Assembly: GCA_020853795.1 (NCBI GenBank)
Contig: JADYYF010000122.1
Location: 1-58,593, forward strand
Reading direction: 5' to 3'
Origin: Candidatus Zixiibacteriota bacterium
GTDB taxonomy: Bacteria; Zixibacteria; MSB-5A5; CAIYYT01
Length of the DNA: 58,593 nt
Part shown: positions 8,665-17,552 of the stretch, in pieces
Numbering within the stretch: position 1 is the first letter of the stretch
Layout: each line of letters starts with the position of its first letter
Position numbers and translations under genes: made by a program
The notes under the pieces: model-generated
The model's input: the letters and a program-made list of their open reading frames with translations, nothing else
What the model was told of the DNA's origin: nothing
Database searches by the model: none

Positions 8665-9360
8665 TCATGGCAGCGGGATGTTAAAAATATATTTCAGGCT
8701 AAGGTACAGTCCAACCGCGATAAACACGATGCCGGTCGTCCGACGCGCCCACTTTTCGATGCGCGTAAGCTTGTCGAATACCCGGCCGATGGAGCTGACG
8801 CTCAAGCCGACCACGAAACCGACGGCCAGTACCGGTATCGCCGTGCCGATGCCGTAGCTCAGCGGCAGGAGCACCGGTGAATGTGCTTCCAACGCCAGTG
8901 GAATCAGACTGCCGAAGAACAGCGCCGCCGAGATCGGACAGAAAGACAGGGCAAAAACGAATCCGAGTGGTACGGAGCCCCAGATGCCCCAACGCGCGAC
9001 GTGTCCTTGCATCTTTTCGCCCAGCCCCGATCCGGTGCCGGCGTAGCTCAGGAGATTCAGCAGAAACATTCCGGTAACGATCAACAACGGACCGAGGATC
9101 TGGTTCATGTACTTCTGCAAGAAACGTGATAACTCCGGCACTGAGAAGATACCGGCCACCAGCACGATGCCGATGGCGACGTAGGCAACCGTCCGCCCCA
9201 ACGTGTATAGCACGCCGGCCGCGAGCATACGTCCGGGTGACTCGAGACGCCGGCCGATATATGAGATCGCCGCGATATTTGTCGCCAGCGGGCAAGGGCT
9301 GATCGAAGTCAGGAGCCCCAGCCAAATCGCCGAAGCCAGAGCCGTCAGCAGCGATTCCAT
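8665..9360 (-). CDS. arsG: ArsG-like permease (CcdA/DsbD superfamily)
   Basis: A 231-residue protein with six or more hydrophobic helices and the two half-site cysteines of the CcdA/DsbD/LysE fold: 'LTSISPCPLATNIAA' and 'FALSFCPISAALFFGSL'. It follows an ArsF-like and a small thioredoxin-like gene, which is the arrangement of arsEFG, where ArsG exports reduced aromatic arsenicals. The name rests on family resemblance plus context; a thiol-electron carrier similar to CcdA is the alternative. Its ATG shares one base with the arsF stop (TGATG). It ends just inside the arsR promoter region. Confidence 0.78.
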   Translation of the reverse strand: MESLLTALASAIWLGLLTSISPCPLATNIAAISYIGRRLESPGRMLAAGVLYTLGRTVAYVAIGIVLVAGIFSVPELSRFLQKYMNQILGPLLIVTGMFLLNLLSYAGTGSGLGEKMQGHVARWGIWGSVPLGFVFALSFCPISAALFFGSLIPLALEAHSPVLLPLSYGIGTAIPVLAVGFVVGLSVSSIGRVFDKLTRIEKWARRTTGIVFIAVGLYLSLKYIFNIPLP

Positions 9361-9821
9361 CAGACGCGGCTCATGACCTTGCGAATCTCGGCGTCAACAT
9401 ATTGGCGAAAATCATCTTCCGTCCACACCAGCTCCCAGATCTTGTCAAGGTTCCACCAGTGCGGGTGCGCAGCCTCGCGATGATCGACCACGATCAATGA
9501 TTGAGTGATCAGGGCGTAGTCGGCTTCGAAATGCTCGTTGCCGGGCGTCTCGATATTAACCACTTTCCAGACCAGTTTGCCGGCTTCAATCTCTGCCGCA
9601 AATTTCGTCGTGACGACGTCCCGCGATAATGCTTCGATCTTCAGACAAGTGGGACAGCGCTGGGTACGGTGGAAATAGTAGACGACAACCTTGCCGTCGA
9701 GTTTTTCGACGGTCGCCGCGCTGGAAGCCCCGCTGGTACCGCTGTTCTTGACGATAACGGCCGTGATGCTGGCGGCGACAAACAGCAGCAAAGCAATGGT
9801 GATGATAAGCTTGGATTTCAT
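9360..9821 (-). CDS. arsF: ArsF-like thioredoxin-fold protein, membrane-anchored
   Basis: The start is ATG 9821, because GAGGA sits 8 bases upstream; the in-frame TTG 9839 has no such site. Residues 5-25 are one hydrophobic segment, an uncleaved anchor or signal. A thioredoxin-like domain follows with 'VVYYFHRTQRCPTCLKIE' (C56-P-T-C59), 'VVNIETPGNEHF' and 'YALITQSLIVVDHRE'. Proteins of this kind are named nitrophenyl compound nitroreductase subunit ArsF. I infer a role in reducing substrate for, or passing electrons to, the neighbouring ArsG-like permease. The direct reaction is not visible in the sequence. Confidence 0.78.
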   Translation of the reverse strand: MKSKLIITIALLLFVAASITAVIVKNSGTSGASSAATVEKLDGKVVVYYFHRTQRCPTCLKIEALSRDVVTTKFAAEIEAGKLVWKVVNIETPGNEHFEADYALITQSLIVVDHREAAHPHWWNLDKIWELVWTEDDFRQYVDAEIRKVMSRV

Positions 9822-9846
9822 TGACTCGTTCCTCGACAAAGTATCG

Positions 9847-10080
9847 CTATTGAATCAGCTTCTTGATCTCGTCCAGCGACGGCACGCGCCCCGACACCTT
9901 CACCACTCCGTCAACCGCCAGCGCCGGTGTCATCATCACGCCCATGTGCATGATGGCTTGGATATCTTTGACCTTTAGCACTTCGCACTCGAGATCGAGT
10001 TCCCGTGCCGCCTGGCGCGTTAGGGCTTCAAGCTTCTCGCACTTGGGGCAACCGGTGCCCAGTACCTGAATCAGCTTCAT
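9847..10080 (-). CDS. Small thioredoxin-like redox protein, ArsE candidate
   Basis: A 77-residue glutaredoxin/thioredoxin-fold protein: 'IQVLGTGCPKCEKLEALTRQ' with C11-P-K-C14, then 'MMTPALAVDGVVKVSGRVPS', where the cis-Pro precedes the substrate-binding strand. This is the 'small redox-active disulfide protein 2' type. It has a good ribosome-binding site (GGGAG) 7 bases before ATG 10080. It lies between the DUF318 permease and arsF, matching the arsE place in arsEFG; the gene name is an inference from position. Confidence 0.8.
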   Translation of the reverse strand: MKLIQVLGTGCPKCEKLEALTRQAARELDLECEVLKVKDIQAIMHMGVMMTPALAVDGVVKVSGRVPSLDEIKKLIQ

Positions 10081-10095
10081 CGTTTGCTCCCATCC

Positions 10096-11400
10096 TTAGG
10101 CCAGCGCCCCAAACACGAGGCCGCTGAGGGTTGACATCACTACTACCAGAGTCACATAGACGATAGTCTTCCTGGCTCCCAAAATCTGGCCGATGACTAG
10201 CATGCTCGGCAAAGACAACGCCGGGCCGGACAGAAGCAGCGCTAGCGCCGGACCTTTGCCCATGCCGGAGCCGATCAATCCCTGCAAGATCGGCACTTCG
10301 GTTAGAGTCGCGAAGTACATGAAGGCACCGATCACCGCAGCGAAAAGATTTGCCCCTAAGCCATTGCCGCCCACCACCGACGCGATCCAGTGCGAGGGAA
10401 TCAGAGCTTCTTCTCCGGGCCGCCCCAGGAGAAATCCGGCGACCAGCACGCCCGCCAACAACAGCGGCATAATCTGCTTCGCAAAACCCCACGACTGTCC
10501 GAACCACTCCTCCGACTCCCCCCTCTCGGTCGCAGTGATCCAGGCCAGCGCCGCCAAACCGACTGCAAATGGAATTAGCGGCTGCTGGTGCGCGACTATA
10601 ACCATCACCACAACCACAACACTCCCCACAGCGACCTTCCATGCCGTCGCGCGCAGCCAGCGAATCAGCACTACTCCCAGCCCGATGGCGGCTGCGCTGG
10701 TCAGATACCACTTGGCATGACCGATGGCACTCCAGAAGCCAACCTGGTTGTCGGCCTCGCTCCAGGTAGCGAAGACGAGAATCGCAATCTGCAGGCCGAA
10801 GAATGTCGCTGTCTGCCACAACGGGCGATGCACCTGAGTTTCGGGCTCGACGGCTGCGGCAGCCCGGCGTTCCCGCTCTTCTTTGCGATAGAACAAGTGC
10901 ATCAGAAGACCGATCACGATACTGAAAACCACCGCGCCAACGGCCCTGGCGATGCCGAGTTCGATGCCCAAAACCCGCGCTGTCAAGATAATCGCCAGCA
11001 CATTGATCGCCGGACCGGAGTACAAGAACGCTGTTGCCGGTCCGAGCCCGGCACCCATGCGATAAATGCCGGCAAACAGCGGCAAGACCGTGCAAGAACA
11101 GACCGCCAGCACGCTTCCTGAAATCGAGGCTACCCCGTAAGCGAGGGACTTGTGCGCCCGGGGACCTAAGTAGCGAATCACTGACTCCTGGCGGACAAAT
11201 GCACCGATGGCGCCGGCGATGAAGAACGCCGGGATGAGACAGAGTAGCACATGTTCCCGCGCGTACCATTGCGTTAGCAGCAGACCTTCGAGAATCGAGC
11301 GCGTCAGTCGTTCTGAATCGAACGGGACAAAGTAGAAGAGCGCAAAGACTCCGGCGAGTATCGCAAAGATTCTTCCTTCTGTTTTCCAGTTGAAGCTCAT
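10096..11400 (-). CDS. Permease, DUF318/ArsP type
   Basis: About 434 residues with roughly ten hydrophobic helices arranged as two related halves: 'AVCSCTVLPLFAGIYRMGAG' plus 'FLYSGPAINVLAI' in the first, and 'ATLTEVPILQGLIGSGMGKG' plus 'LLLSGPALSLPSML' in the second. The paired 'SGPA' loops and the CSCT cysteines are typical of the permease family that includes ArsP, an exporter of trivalent organoarsenicals. The start is set at ATG 11400; the frame extends upstream to TTG 11463, but the extra 21 residues are hydrophilic and unlike the family. It follows arsR2 with an operator-like dyad between them. Confidence 0.82.
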   Translation of the reverse strand: MSFNWKTEGRIFAILAGVFALFYFVPFDSERLTRSILEGLLLTQWYAREHVLLCLIPAFFIAGAIGAFVRQESVIRYLGPRAHKSLAYGVASISGSVLAVCSCTVLPLFAGIYRMGAGLGPATAFLYSGPAINVLAIILTARVLGIELGIARAVGAVVFSIVIGLLMHLFYRKEERERRAAAAVEPETQVHRPLWQTATFFGLQIAILVFATWSEADNQVGFWSAIGHAKWYLTSAAAIGLGVVLIRWLRATAWKVAVGSVVVVVMVIVAHQQPLIPFAVGLAALAWITATERGESEEWFGQSWGFAKQIMPLLLAGVLVAGFLLGRPGEEALIPSHWIASVVGGNGLGANLFAAVIGAFMYFATLTEVPILQGLIGSGMGKGPALALLLSGPALSLPSMLVIGQILGARKTIVYVTLVVVMSTLSGLVFGALA

Positions 11401-11432
11401 AATCAGTGCCAACGTGTGTCCATGTTGTTTCT

Positions 11433-11445
11433 TATTTGGGCAAAT
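11433..11445 (-). promoter_or_regulatory. Second operator-like dyad, before the DUF318 permease
   Basis: ATTTGCCCAAATA on the minus strand is a symmetric ATTTG/CAAAT dyad and resembles the dyad at 11818-11830. It lies between arsR2 and the permease start at 11400. It may give the permease genes extra control by the same repressor. Confidence 0.5.
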
Positions 11446-11468
11446 CGCCAAAGCCCCTGGCAAAAAAA

Positions 11469-11789
11469 CTACTTCGTCAACTGCACTTGCTCCCTGGCCT
11501 TCGATTTGAGTACACCCTCAACGCAGCCGAAGAAATTCAGCACGCACGGGACCTGCAGCCGGTAGAATACCTGCGCCCCGCGCTTCTCATCCGCCACGAT
11601 CCCGGCGGCCTTGAGAATCGACAGATGTTTGGAAACGGTCGAGGTGTCGGCGCCGACCAACTCCGTCAACTCGCAGACACAGTGCTCGCGCTGGGCCAGG
11701 CGATCGACCACGAACAAACGCGTCGGGTGCGCCATCGCCTTGATGATCCGTGCCCGTGCTTCAAAGCGTGCCTGCGTTTTCTTATCCAT
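11469..11789 (-). CDS. Second ArsR-family repressor
   Basis: A 106-residue winged-helix protein. ATG 11789 is chosen because GGAGG at 11798-11802 lies 8 bases upstream; GTG 11795 would be too close. 'MAHPTRLFVVDRLA' and 'DTSTVSKHLSILKAAGIV' form the DNA-binding domain. 'EHCVCEL' (C37, C39) is the metal(loid) site, and C82 and C89 near the C-terminus could add ligands, an arrangement seen in other thiol-rich ArsR proteins. It heads the permease-arsE-arsF-arsG set. A -10 element upstream overlaps its likely operator. Confidence 0.9.
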   Translation of the reverse strand: MDKKTQARFEARARIIKAMAHPTRLFVVDRLAQREHCVCELTELVGADTSTVSKHLSILKAAGIVADEKRGAQVFYRLQVPCVLNFFGCVEGVLKSKAREQVQLTK

Positions 11790-11817
11790 CTGCACAACCT
11801 CCGTTCTTTCTATCGGC

Positions 11818-11830
11818 TATTTGGCAAAAT
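11818..11830 (-). promoter_or_regulatory. ArsR2 operator candidate
   Basis: ATTTTGCCAAATA on the minus strand overlaps the -10 hexamer of the arsR2 promoter. It matches the dyad at 11433-11445 in 11 of 13 positions. Confidence 0.65.
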
Positions 11831-11853
11831 AACCAAGTGATCTCTGCTGTCAA
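11826..11853 (-). promoter_or_regulatory. Promoter of arsR2 and downstream genes
   Basis: On the minus strand TTGACA (11853-11848), a 16-base spacer and TATTTT (11831-11826). The predicted start is about 30 bases before the ATG at 11789 and leaves room for the GGAGG at 11798-11802. Confidence 0.7.
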
Positions 11854-11893
11854 GTGTTGATTTCCTTTGTGAGAGCGATTGATCTCGGCCGGC

Positions 11894-12412
11894 CTACCGC
11901 CCCGCGTGCAGCCGCTTCGCCATAATGACGCTGCGATAGTTCGTAACATCCCACTGTTGGAAATCAACCTGGCGGTAGCCGCGCCGCTTGTACCAATCAA
12001 TTAGGTGATGTGCCGTTTCGGCCGTGTCGAGCGCGATTTCGGCAAACCCGTTCTGCTGGGCGTGTTCCTCAACGTGGTGCATCAGCAGATTCGCGAGTCC
12101 CTGTCGCCGCAAGCCGGGCTCGACCGCCAGTTGTCCAATGTGGCAGACCTCCGGGCGCGTGTAGTAGGGACATCCGGAATGAGCGCCGGCGCGGTAAAAC
12201 GTGATGCTGCCGACGATCCGGCCGCGCTGCTCGGCCACAAAGCACTCACCGGCCTCGATGCGTCGGCGCGTGGTCTCAACATCCTGATGCGTCGCCAGGA
12301 AGCGCAGCCCCATATCGGCCAGCATCTTGTACGCCCGGTGCAGCAGATCGGTCAACTCCTCCAACGAATCGGTGTTTTGCCACGGGCGAACCGTAATGTC
12401 CTTCGGTGTCAT
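11894..12412 (-). CDS. GNAT-family N-acetyltransferase
   Basis: About 172 residues from ATG 12412, where the GNAT domain begins ('ITVRPWQNTDSLEELTDLL'). The acetyl-CoA motif A is 'HIGQLAVEPGLRRQGLANLL' with the R-x-x-G-L/x-A pyrophosphate loop, followed by 'IALDTAETAHHLIDWYKRRG' as motif B. The open frame reaches 12529, but residues before Met 12412 show no family features and the other in-frame Met (12433) also lacks a ribosome-binding site. The substrate is unknown. Confidence 0.85.
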   Translation of the reverse strand: MTPKDITVRPWQNTDSLEELTDLLHRAYKMLADMGLRFLATHQDVETTRRRIEAGECFVAEQRGRIVGSITFYRAGAHSGCPYYTRPEVCHIGQLAVEPGLRRQGLANLLMHHVEEHAQQNGFAEIALDTAETAHHLIDWYKRRGYRQVDFQQWDVTNYRSVIMAKRLHAGR

Positions 12413-12593
12413 TTGCCGACTAAGATCGCGCATTTCAGCTGTCGCGTCAATCGCCCGATTTTCCGTGCCAGGATCGGCTGCGGAAATCCCGTTGGCGGCC
12501 GTGCGGCAAAATGTTATCTTCACGCCCAATCAGCGTTATCGCCCGGAACCTGGTTTGCGGGCCACAGCAACTCGCTTTCGATAAGGATCACAT

Positions 12594-15500
12594 ATGCGCA
12601 ATGCCTTACTCAGAATAGCAGTGTTCAGCCTATTGGTCGGGGTGCTCGCCGCACCAACCGCATTCGGACTGACCTACGCCGAGCTCAAACCGGAGCAGAA
12701 GATTGCCGGCTTTGTCACCGAGTGCATTTATGAAAACGATGCGAATGCTCCGATCGGCGCGCGCTTCCGGCATGAACGCTCGGGTTTCGTCGCTGACCTC
12801 TTCACGATTCAGTCGCTGCCTCAGGCGTTCATGTGGTTCAACACGCTGCCGCCCTCCGATCAGGGTGAACCGCACACTTGCGAACATCTACTGCTGGGCA
12901 AGGGCACCAAGGGTCGCTATGTCGCGTCGACGGAAGATATGCTGCTTGGATCGAGCTCGGCGTTTACCATGCAACTTCGAACCTGCTATCACTTCAATTG
13001 CGCTTCCGGTACCGAGAACTTCTTCCGGCTCTTCGAGGCCAAGCTCGACGCCTTGCTCCATCCGAACTACTCCGACGAAGAAATCCGCCGCGAGGTGTGC
13101 CACGTCGGCCTGACGTCGGATCAAAGCACCGGCGCTGTCGGTCTGGAGGAAAAGGGCACCGTGTACAACGAGATGGTCCGTTCCTTCGAAAGTCCCTGGG
13201 GCGAGCTGATGCTGAGCCTCGGCCGGATGATTTACGGCAAGAATCATCCGCTCTCGTATGATGCGGGCGGCTACCCGCCGGCGATCCGCACAATGGAACC
13301 CGCCGACCTGCGGAAATTTCAGGAAGGCGCCTATCACATCAACAACATGGGCGTTGTCATTTCAATTCCCGATGACATCGCTCCGGAGCAATGTCTGACG
13401 CGGCTGGCTGAAATTCTCGACCGGGTTGAGCCGGAAGCGAAGGCCGGCAGTCACCCGTCGATCCTCGATCAACAGATGCCGCCCACGCAGCCGACAGTCG
13501 CCGGTGAGATCCGTATCGTGGATTTCCCGGCCCAGCAAGAATCGGAGCCGGGGCTCCTGGTCTTCGGCTGGCCGACCCGCAACTTTGCCGACAACAACGA
13601 ACGCTATCTCTTTGAACTACTGATTGAAAATCTGGCCGGCGATCAAACATCGATTCTCAGTCGGCGTTTCATCGACTCGCAATCGCGAATTATGGACGTC
13701 GGCGCAACCTCCGTCGGCAGTTGGGTCGGCGACGATTGGGGCCATCCCGCTTATATCTACTTTGGCGACATCAGCCGCGGGGCCTGCACGCCGGCTACCA
13801 TCGATTCGATTCGGGCGCTGATCCTTGGAGAAATTGCCGCCGTCGCTGCCTATGCCGATTCAGCGCCGGAATTGCTTGAATTAAACCACAGCCTGCTTGA
13901 CCGCATTACCGCGCGTGAGCGCAACCTGCGCAGCTTCTTGAACTCGCCGCCGCGGTTCGGTGAACGCAGCTCCGGCTCGGAGTGGATGAATTATGTCAAT
14001 CGCCTGCACCAGAGCGGTGGCTTCAAACGCTCCCTGGTCTTTGCGGCTGAGACCGAATCTGCCCGCCGACAGCTCGCCGGCGCCAAGAATATCTGGCGCG
14101 ACCTGATTGCCCGGTGGCAGTTGGATGTACAGCGCCCCTACGCTGTCGCGGCCGTGGCTAATCCCCAGTTGATCGCTGACTCCGAGAATGCCCGCAAGCA
14201 ACGACTCGAAGGCTACCTCAAGGAGATCAAATCCAGGTATCAGGTGACCTCCGATGAACAGGCCATTCAACTCTTCCAGCGCGACTACGATGCCCAGACG
14301 GCGCTCATCGACTCGGCGGCGGCGACGATCAAGCTGCCGGCTTTTGCCGCGAATCCCCCGATGACACTGGATGATCCACTGCGCTTCAGCACCGAGTCGA
14401 TAAACGGCCAGGTGCCCCTGATTGCTTCGACCTTTGAGAATATCACGGACGCGACCGTTGGATTGGCTTTCGGACTTGAGGCGGTACCGGAACAAGATTT
14501 GGTGTATCTGGCGGCACTGCCGGCCTTGATCACCGATATCGGCGTCGTGACCGACTCCGGCGCGCTTGCATACGACCAGATGCAACAGCGCCTGCGGCAG
14601 GAGATCGGTGGTCTCTCCGCGTACTTCAACGCCAACTATCGCACCCAGCGTGTCGAACTCAATTTGCGCGTCGAGGGCAGCAATCAGCCGGAGGCGCTGC
14701 GCGCGCTCGAATGGCTCGATCGGGTCCTGTTCGACAGCTATTTATCGCCGGAGAATCTTTCGCGCATTCGCGACGCGGTCGACATCGCTCTGGCCAACCA
14801 CCGCTCGACCATGCGTCATGCCGAGGAAGCGTGGGTGGAGGATCCGGCCGATGCTTATTGGCGCCAATCGAATCCGCTGCTCTTGTCCGCCGATTGCTTC
14901 CTGACCAAGAGCTTCAACCTGCACAGGGTGCGCTGGATGCTCAAGGATGTCGGCGATCCGGCCGGCTTCGCAAGATTCATGGAGGAGCTGGCGGCGGCCG
15001 GTGCCGGACGCAATCGCGAAGCGCTTAATGATCTCCTGGCTACACTTACGGGTGAGAAGAAAGAAACCTGGTCGTCAGCGATTGTTGCCGGTCTCACCGG
15101 AAGGTTCCTGATCGCCGATCCCCGCAACGCCGAGCTCGTGAAGGCGGCAGCGGATGACTTGATGCGGCTCATCCCGGACGTGCCTGATGCTACGCTCACC
15201 ACCGACTGGCAGCTTTTGTGCTGGCAGATCGCCAACGATGGCGGCGTTGAACCGGAGGTAGCGTTGGCGCGCATCCGTCAGGTCATCGAAACCATTCGGC
15301 GCACCGACAATGTCCGTGCCTGGCTTGTATCCAACTCCGCTACTCGTTCCGTACTGCTGCCCAAACTGAATGGCATCATCGGCAAGTTCAATCCCCAGCC
15401 CGCGCAGCGTCAGCGCTATTCGCAAACACCGATCGTCAAGGCGCGTTTGCTGCAACGCGCACCGGAAGCGACGACGCCGATCTATGTCGGCCTTGTCAAC

Positions 15501-16181
15501 GAGAACACGCGTTCCGGTGTGCATGTCAATACCGCCGATTGTGCCAGCTTCGCGCAGTTCACCCCCGACGGCCTGATCGACTTTCTGGCGGCACGACTCT
15601 ATGGCGGCGGTGGCGCGCACTCCATGTTCATGAAAACCTGGAGCGCCGGGTTGGCTTACTCCAACGGCCTGCGCAGCCGCGAAACCACTGGCCGGATCGT
15701 CTACTACGCTGAGCGCTGTCCCGATCTGGCGCAGACGATGCAGTTCGTCGTGAGCGAACTCAAGAAAGCGCCGAGCGACCCCGCCCTCGGTGACTACGCC
15801 GTCGCTCAGGCGTTTGGCGCGAACCGCGCCGGGTCGACCTATGAATCGCGTGGTGAGGCGATCGCTCGCGACCTGGTCGACGGTATTACGCCACAAACGG
15901 TGCGTGCTTTCCGGGAGGGTATCCTTGCACTCCATCGCCAGCCGAATTTCTACCAGAAGGTGCAATCACGCATGGAGCCGGTCTACGGTTTGCTGCTGCC
16001 GGATTACGGCCCAAGCGGTGCGGAATCCGTCGCCAAGGCCAATGCGGTCAATTTCGCGATCGGCCCTGAGAAGCAACTGCAATCGTACGAGCGCTATTTG
16101 CAGAGCGTCGAACCGGGCGCCAAATTGTATCGCATCTTCCCGCGCGACTACTGGCTGGTGCCGGAGTTGCCGGGGAAATAG
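12594..16181 (+). CDS. Secreted M16 metallopeptidase, PreP/M16C-like
   Basis: A 1195-residue protein with a clear signal peptide ('LLRIAVFSLLVGVLAAPTAF', cleavage expected near residue 25). The inverted zinc motif H-T-C-E-H lies in 'GEPHTCEHLLLGKGTKG', and the distal Glu ligand is probably in 'EEKGTVYNEMVRSFE', about 80 residues on. Length and single-chain organisation, with two M16 halves, fit presequence-protease-type enzymes that degrade peptides in a closed chamber. In this position a periplasmic peptide-clearance role is inferred. AAGGA precedes the ATG. Confidence 0.88.
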   Translation: MRNALLRIAVFSLLVGVLAAPTAFGLTYAELKPEQKIAGFVTECIYENDANAPIGARFRHERSGFVADLFTIQSLPQAFMWFNTLPPSDQGEPHTCEHLLLGKGTKGRYVASTEDMLLGSSSAFTMQLRTCYHFNCASGTENFFRLFEAKLDALLHPNYSDEEIRREVCHVGLTSDQSTGAVGLEEKGTVYNEMVRSFESPWGELMLSLGRMIYGKNHPLSYDAGGYPPAIRTMEPADLRKFQEGAYHINNMGVVISIPDDIAPEQCLTRLAEILDRVEPEAKAGSHPSILDQQMPPTQPTVAGEIRIVDFPAQQESEPGLLVFGWPTRNFADNNERYLFELLIENLAGDQTSILSRRFIDSQSRIMDVGATSVGSWVGDDWGHPAYIYFGDISRGACTPATIDSIRALILGEIAAVAAYADSAPELLELNHSLLDRITARERNLRSFLNSPPRFGERSSGSEWMNYVNRLHQSGGFKRSLVFAAETESARRQLAGAKNIWRDLIARWQLDVQRPYAVAAVANPQLIADSENARKQRLEGYLKEIKSRYQVTSDEQAIQLFQRDYDAQTALIDSAAATIKLPAFAANPPMTLDDPLRFSTESINGQVPLIASTFENITDATVGLAFGLEAVPEQDLVYLAALPALITDIGVVTDSGALAYDQMQQRLRQEIGGLSAYFNANYRTQRVELNLRVEGSNQPEALRALEWLDRVLFDSYLSPENLSRIRDAVDIALANHRSTMRHAEEAWVEDPADAYWRQSNPLLLSADCFLTKSFNLHRVRWMLKDVGDPAGFARFMEELAAAGAGRNREALNDLLATLTGEKKETWSSAIVAGLTGRFLIADPRNAELVKAAADDLMRLIPDVPDATLTTDWQLLCWQIANDGGVEPEVALARIRQVIETIRRTDNVRAWLVSNSATRSVLLPKLNGIIGKFNPQPAQRQRYSQTPIVKARLLQRAPEATTPIYVGLVNENTRSGVHVNTADCASFAQFTPDGLIDFLAARLYGGGGAHSMFMKTWSAGLAYSNGLRSRETTGRIVYYAERCPDLAQTMQFVVSELKKAPSDPALGDYAVAQAFGANRAGSTYESRGEAIARDLVDGITPQTVRAFREGILALHRQPNFYQKVQSRMEPVYGLLLPDYGPSGAESVAKANAVNFAIGPEKQLQSYERYLQSVEPGAKLYRIFPRDYWLVPELPGK

Positions 16182-16196
16182 GTCGCCGACCGGCCG

Positions 16197-17552
16197 TCAT
16201 TCGTGATCGATTTCGACGCGCGAGATTCGGCCGTCCAAGTCTGAGTGGCCGTGATGTTTCTGCTCGATGACGCCGTCGTTGACGATCGATTCGAGGCTGG
16301 GCACGAAGTAGTAGGGGACGTTGCGCAGCACCCTGATTTCGGTCCAGTCAGAGCTTGTCTCACCGTTGCGATCGTCGAATAACCGCAGGCGTGTGCCTTG
16401 GTTTACGTTGAGCAGCCTCAACGCGCGCACATTGTCTCTTGGGAAGCCACGTAGACCGCCGGCTTCCAGTACTTGAGCGGGATCATCTGAAGTCACAAAG
16501 ATCACGCGACTGCAGGAATTGTTGCCGGCAAGAAATTCGATACTATGCTTGTACGGCAAGCGACATAGATCATCGTCATACCACCACGGCTGGTACGCCG
16601 GGCCGTGGGGAACCGTAGCCCCGGTACCTGAGTCGGATCCCCAACGGCCGGAAAATCGCAGCCAGGGCGGAGCACTCGGTTCGTTCACTTCCGGAAGTCC
16701 CTCCAACCGATCTCTGCAGATCAAGCGAATACAATCATCGCTTTGCGGCGCGATCTCATCGTCTGGTAGTGCGGCGTTGTTGCCGATCACGTCTTTCAGT
16801 ACATCCAGGATTCTCGGATCCGCCAGCATCGCGACAGTCCGGCGCTTGTTGCCCGGAGTCGGGTAACTGGCGTGCGAATGCTTGGCGCTGTATACGACGG
16901 GGTGTGTCGTCGGCGAGTTGTCCTCAACCGGCTGCAGACTGTAACCGAAAGGATTGTTCGCCGACACCGCGCGATACCAGCGACCTTCGAAGTAGTGTGC
17001 CGAGAAATAGACTGCCGCAACGGCAGTGGCGGTAGGGTTGAGGCGGACGGTGATATGCTCGAAGTCGCCGTCGTGATTTCCCCAGCCTGCCAACTTGCCG
17101 TTGTATGGGTAGAAGAAGATGTAGACCAAATCCCAGGATCGCTGCGGGCGCGCCACCCAGCGCAAGCGGAAATAACATTTCGCTTCGTCGAGATTGCCCT
17201 CCCGCAACTCCTGGGGATCGTCTGCCATTGACGGGTTTAGATAGAGGTTGCTTGGATAGGCGTGGCTTGAACACTCACCTCGATGCATGACCCCAAGCAA
17301 CCGACTGGGAGATTTTCCCAACTCTGGATAAGGGACAAGTACTTCTTCGTGCACTCCAGGTTTGCCGTACATTAACGCGCAGGCTTCCACATAACGCTGT
17401 GCGTCCCACGGCCGATAGCGATCTTGCGCATGCAGGTACAGCACTGGCGAGTACTTGCGTGCCAACTCCCAACGTGCTTGCGGGTCAGCGAACTTGCACC
17501 GCGACTTCATCCGCAACTCGCGTCGTGAGCAACCGTGGCTGCCGAAGAACAT
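16197..17552 (-). CDS. Vps62/DUF946-like protein
   Basis: A protein of 437-451 residues, depending on the start. Segments such as 'ARKYSPVLYLHAQDRYRPWD', 'DLVYIFFYPYNGKLAGWGNH', 'GDFEHITVRL', 'VYFSAHYFEGRWY' and 'VYSAKHSHASYPTPG' match the pattern of Vps62-related proteins known from fungi, plants and scattered bacteria. The biochemical function of the family is not established. Start choice is open: ATG 17552 is 13 bases from a strong AGGAGG, while ATG 17510 overlaps the stop of a 17-codon leader that has the better-placed ribosome-binding site. No signal peptide is evident with either start. It converges on the M16 gene with only 15 bases between. Confidence 0.65.
   Translation of the reverse strand: MFFGSHGCSRRELRMKSRCKFADPQARWELARKYSPVLYLHAQDRYRPWDAQRYVEACALMYGKPGVHEEVLVPYPELGKSPSRLLGVMHRGECSSHAYPSNLYLNPSMADDPQELREGNLDEAKCYFRLRWVARPQRSWDLVYIFFYPYNGKLAGWGNHDGDFEHITVRLNPTATAVAAVYFSAHYFEGRWYRAVSANNPFGYSLQPVEDNSPTTHPVVYSAKHSHASYPTPGNKRRTVAMLADPRILDVLKDVIGNNAALPDDEIAPQSDDCIRLICRDRLEGLPEVNEPSAPPWLRFSGRWGSDSGTGATVPHGPAYQPWWYDDDLCRLPYKHSIEFLAGNNSCSRVIFVTSDDPAQVLEAGGLRGFPRDNVRALRLLNVNQGTRLRLFDDRNGETSSDWTEIRVLRNVPYYFVPSLESIVNDGVIEQKHHGHSDLDGRISRVEIDHE

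Noticed and set aside
10028-11269. 413-codon minus-strand ORF
   Set aside because: It is a frame-shifted shadow of the DUF318 permease; its translation is Arg/Ser/Gly-rich without hydrophobic helices.
15075-15965. 296-codon minus-strand ORF inside the M16 gene
   Set aside because: Antisense shadow of a clear peptidase gene, with no start site or domain.
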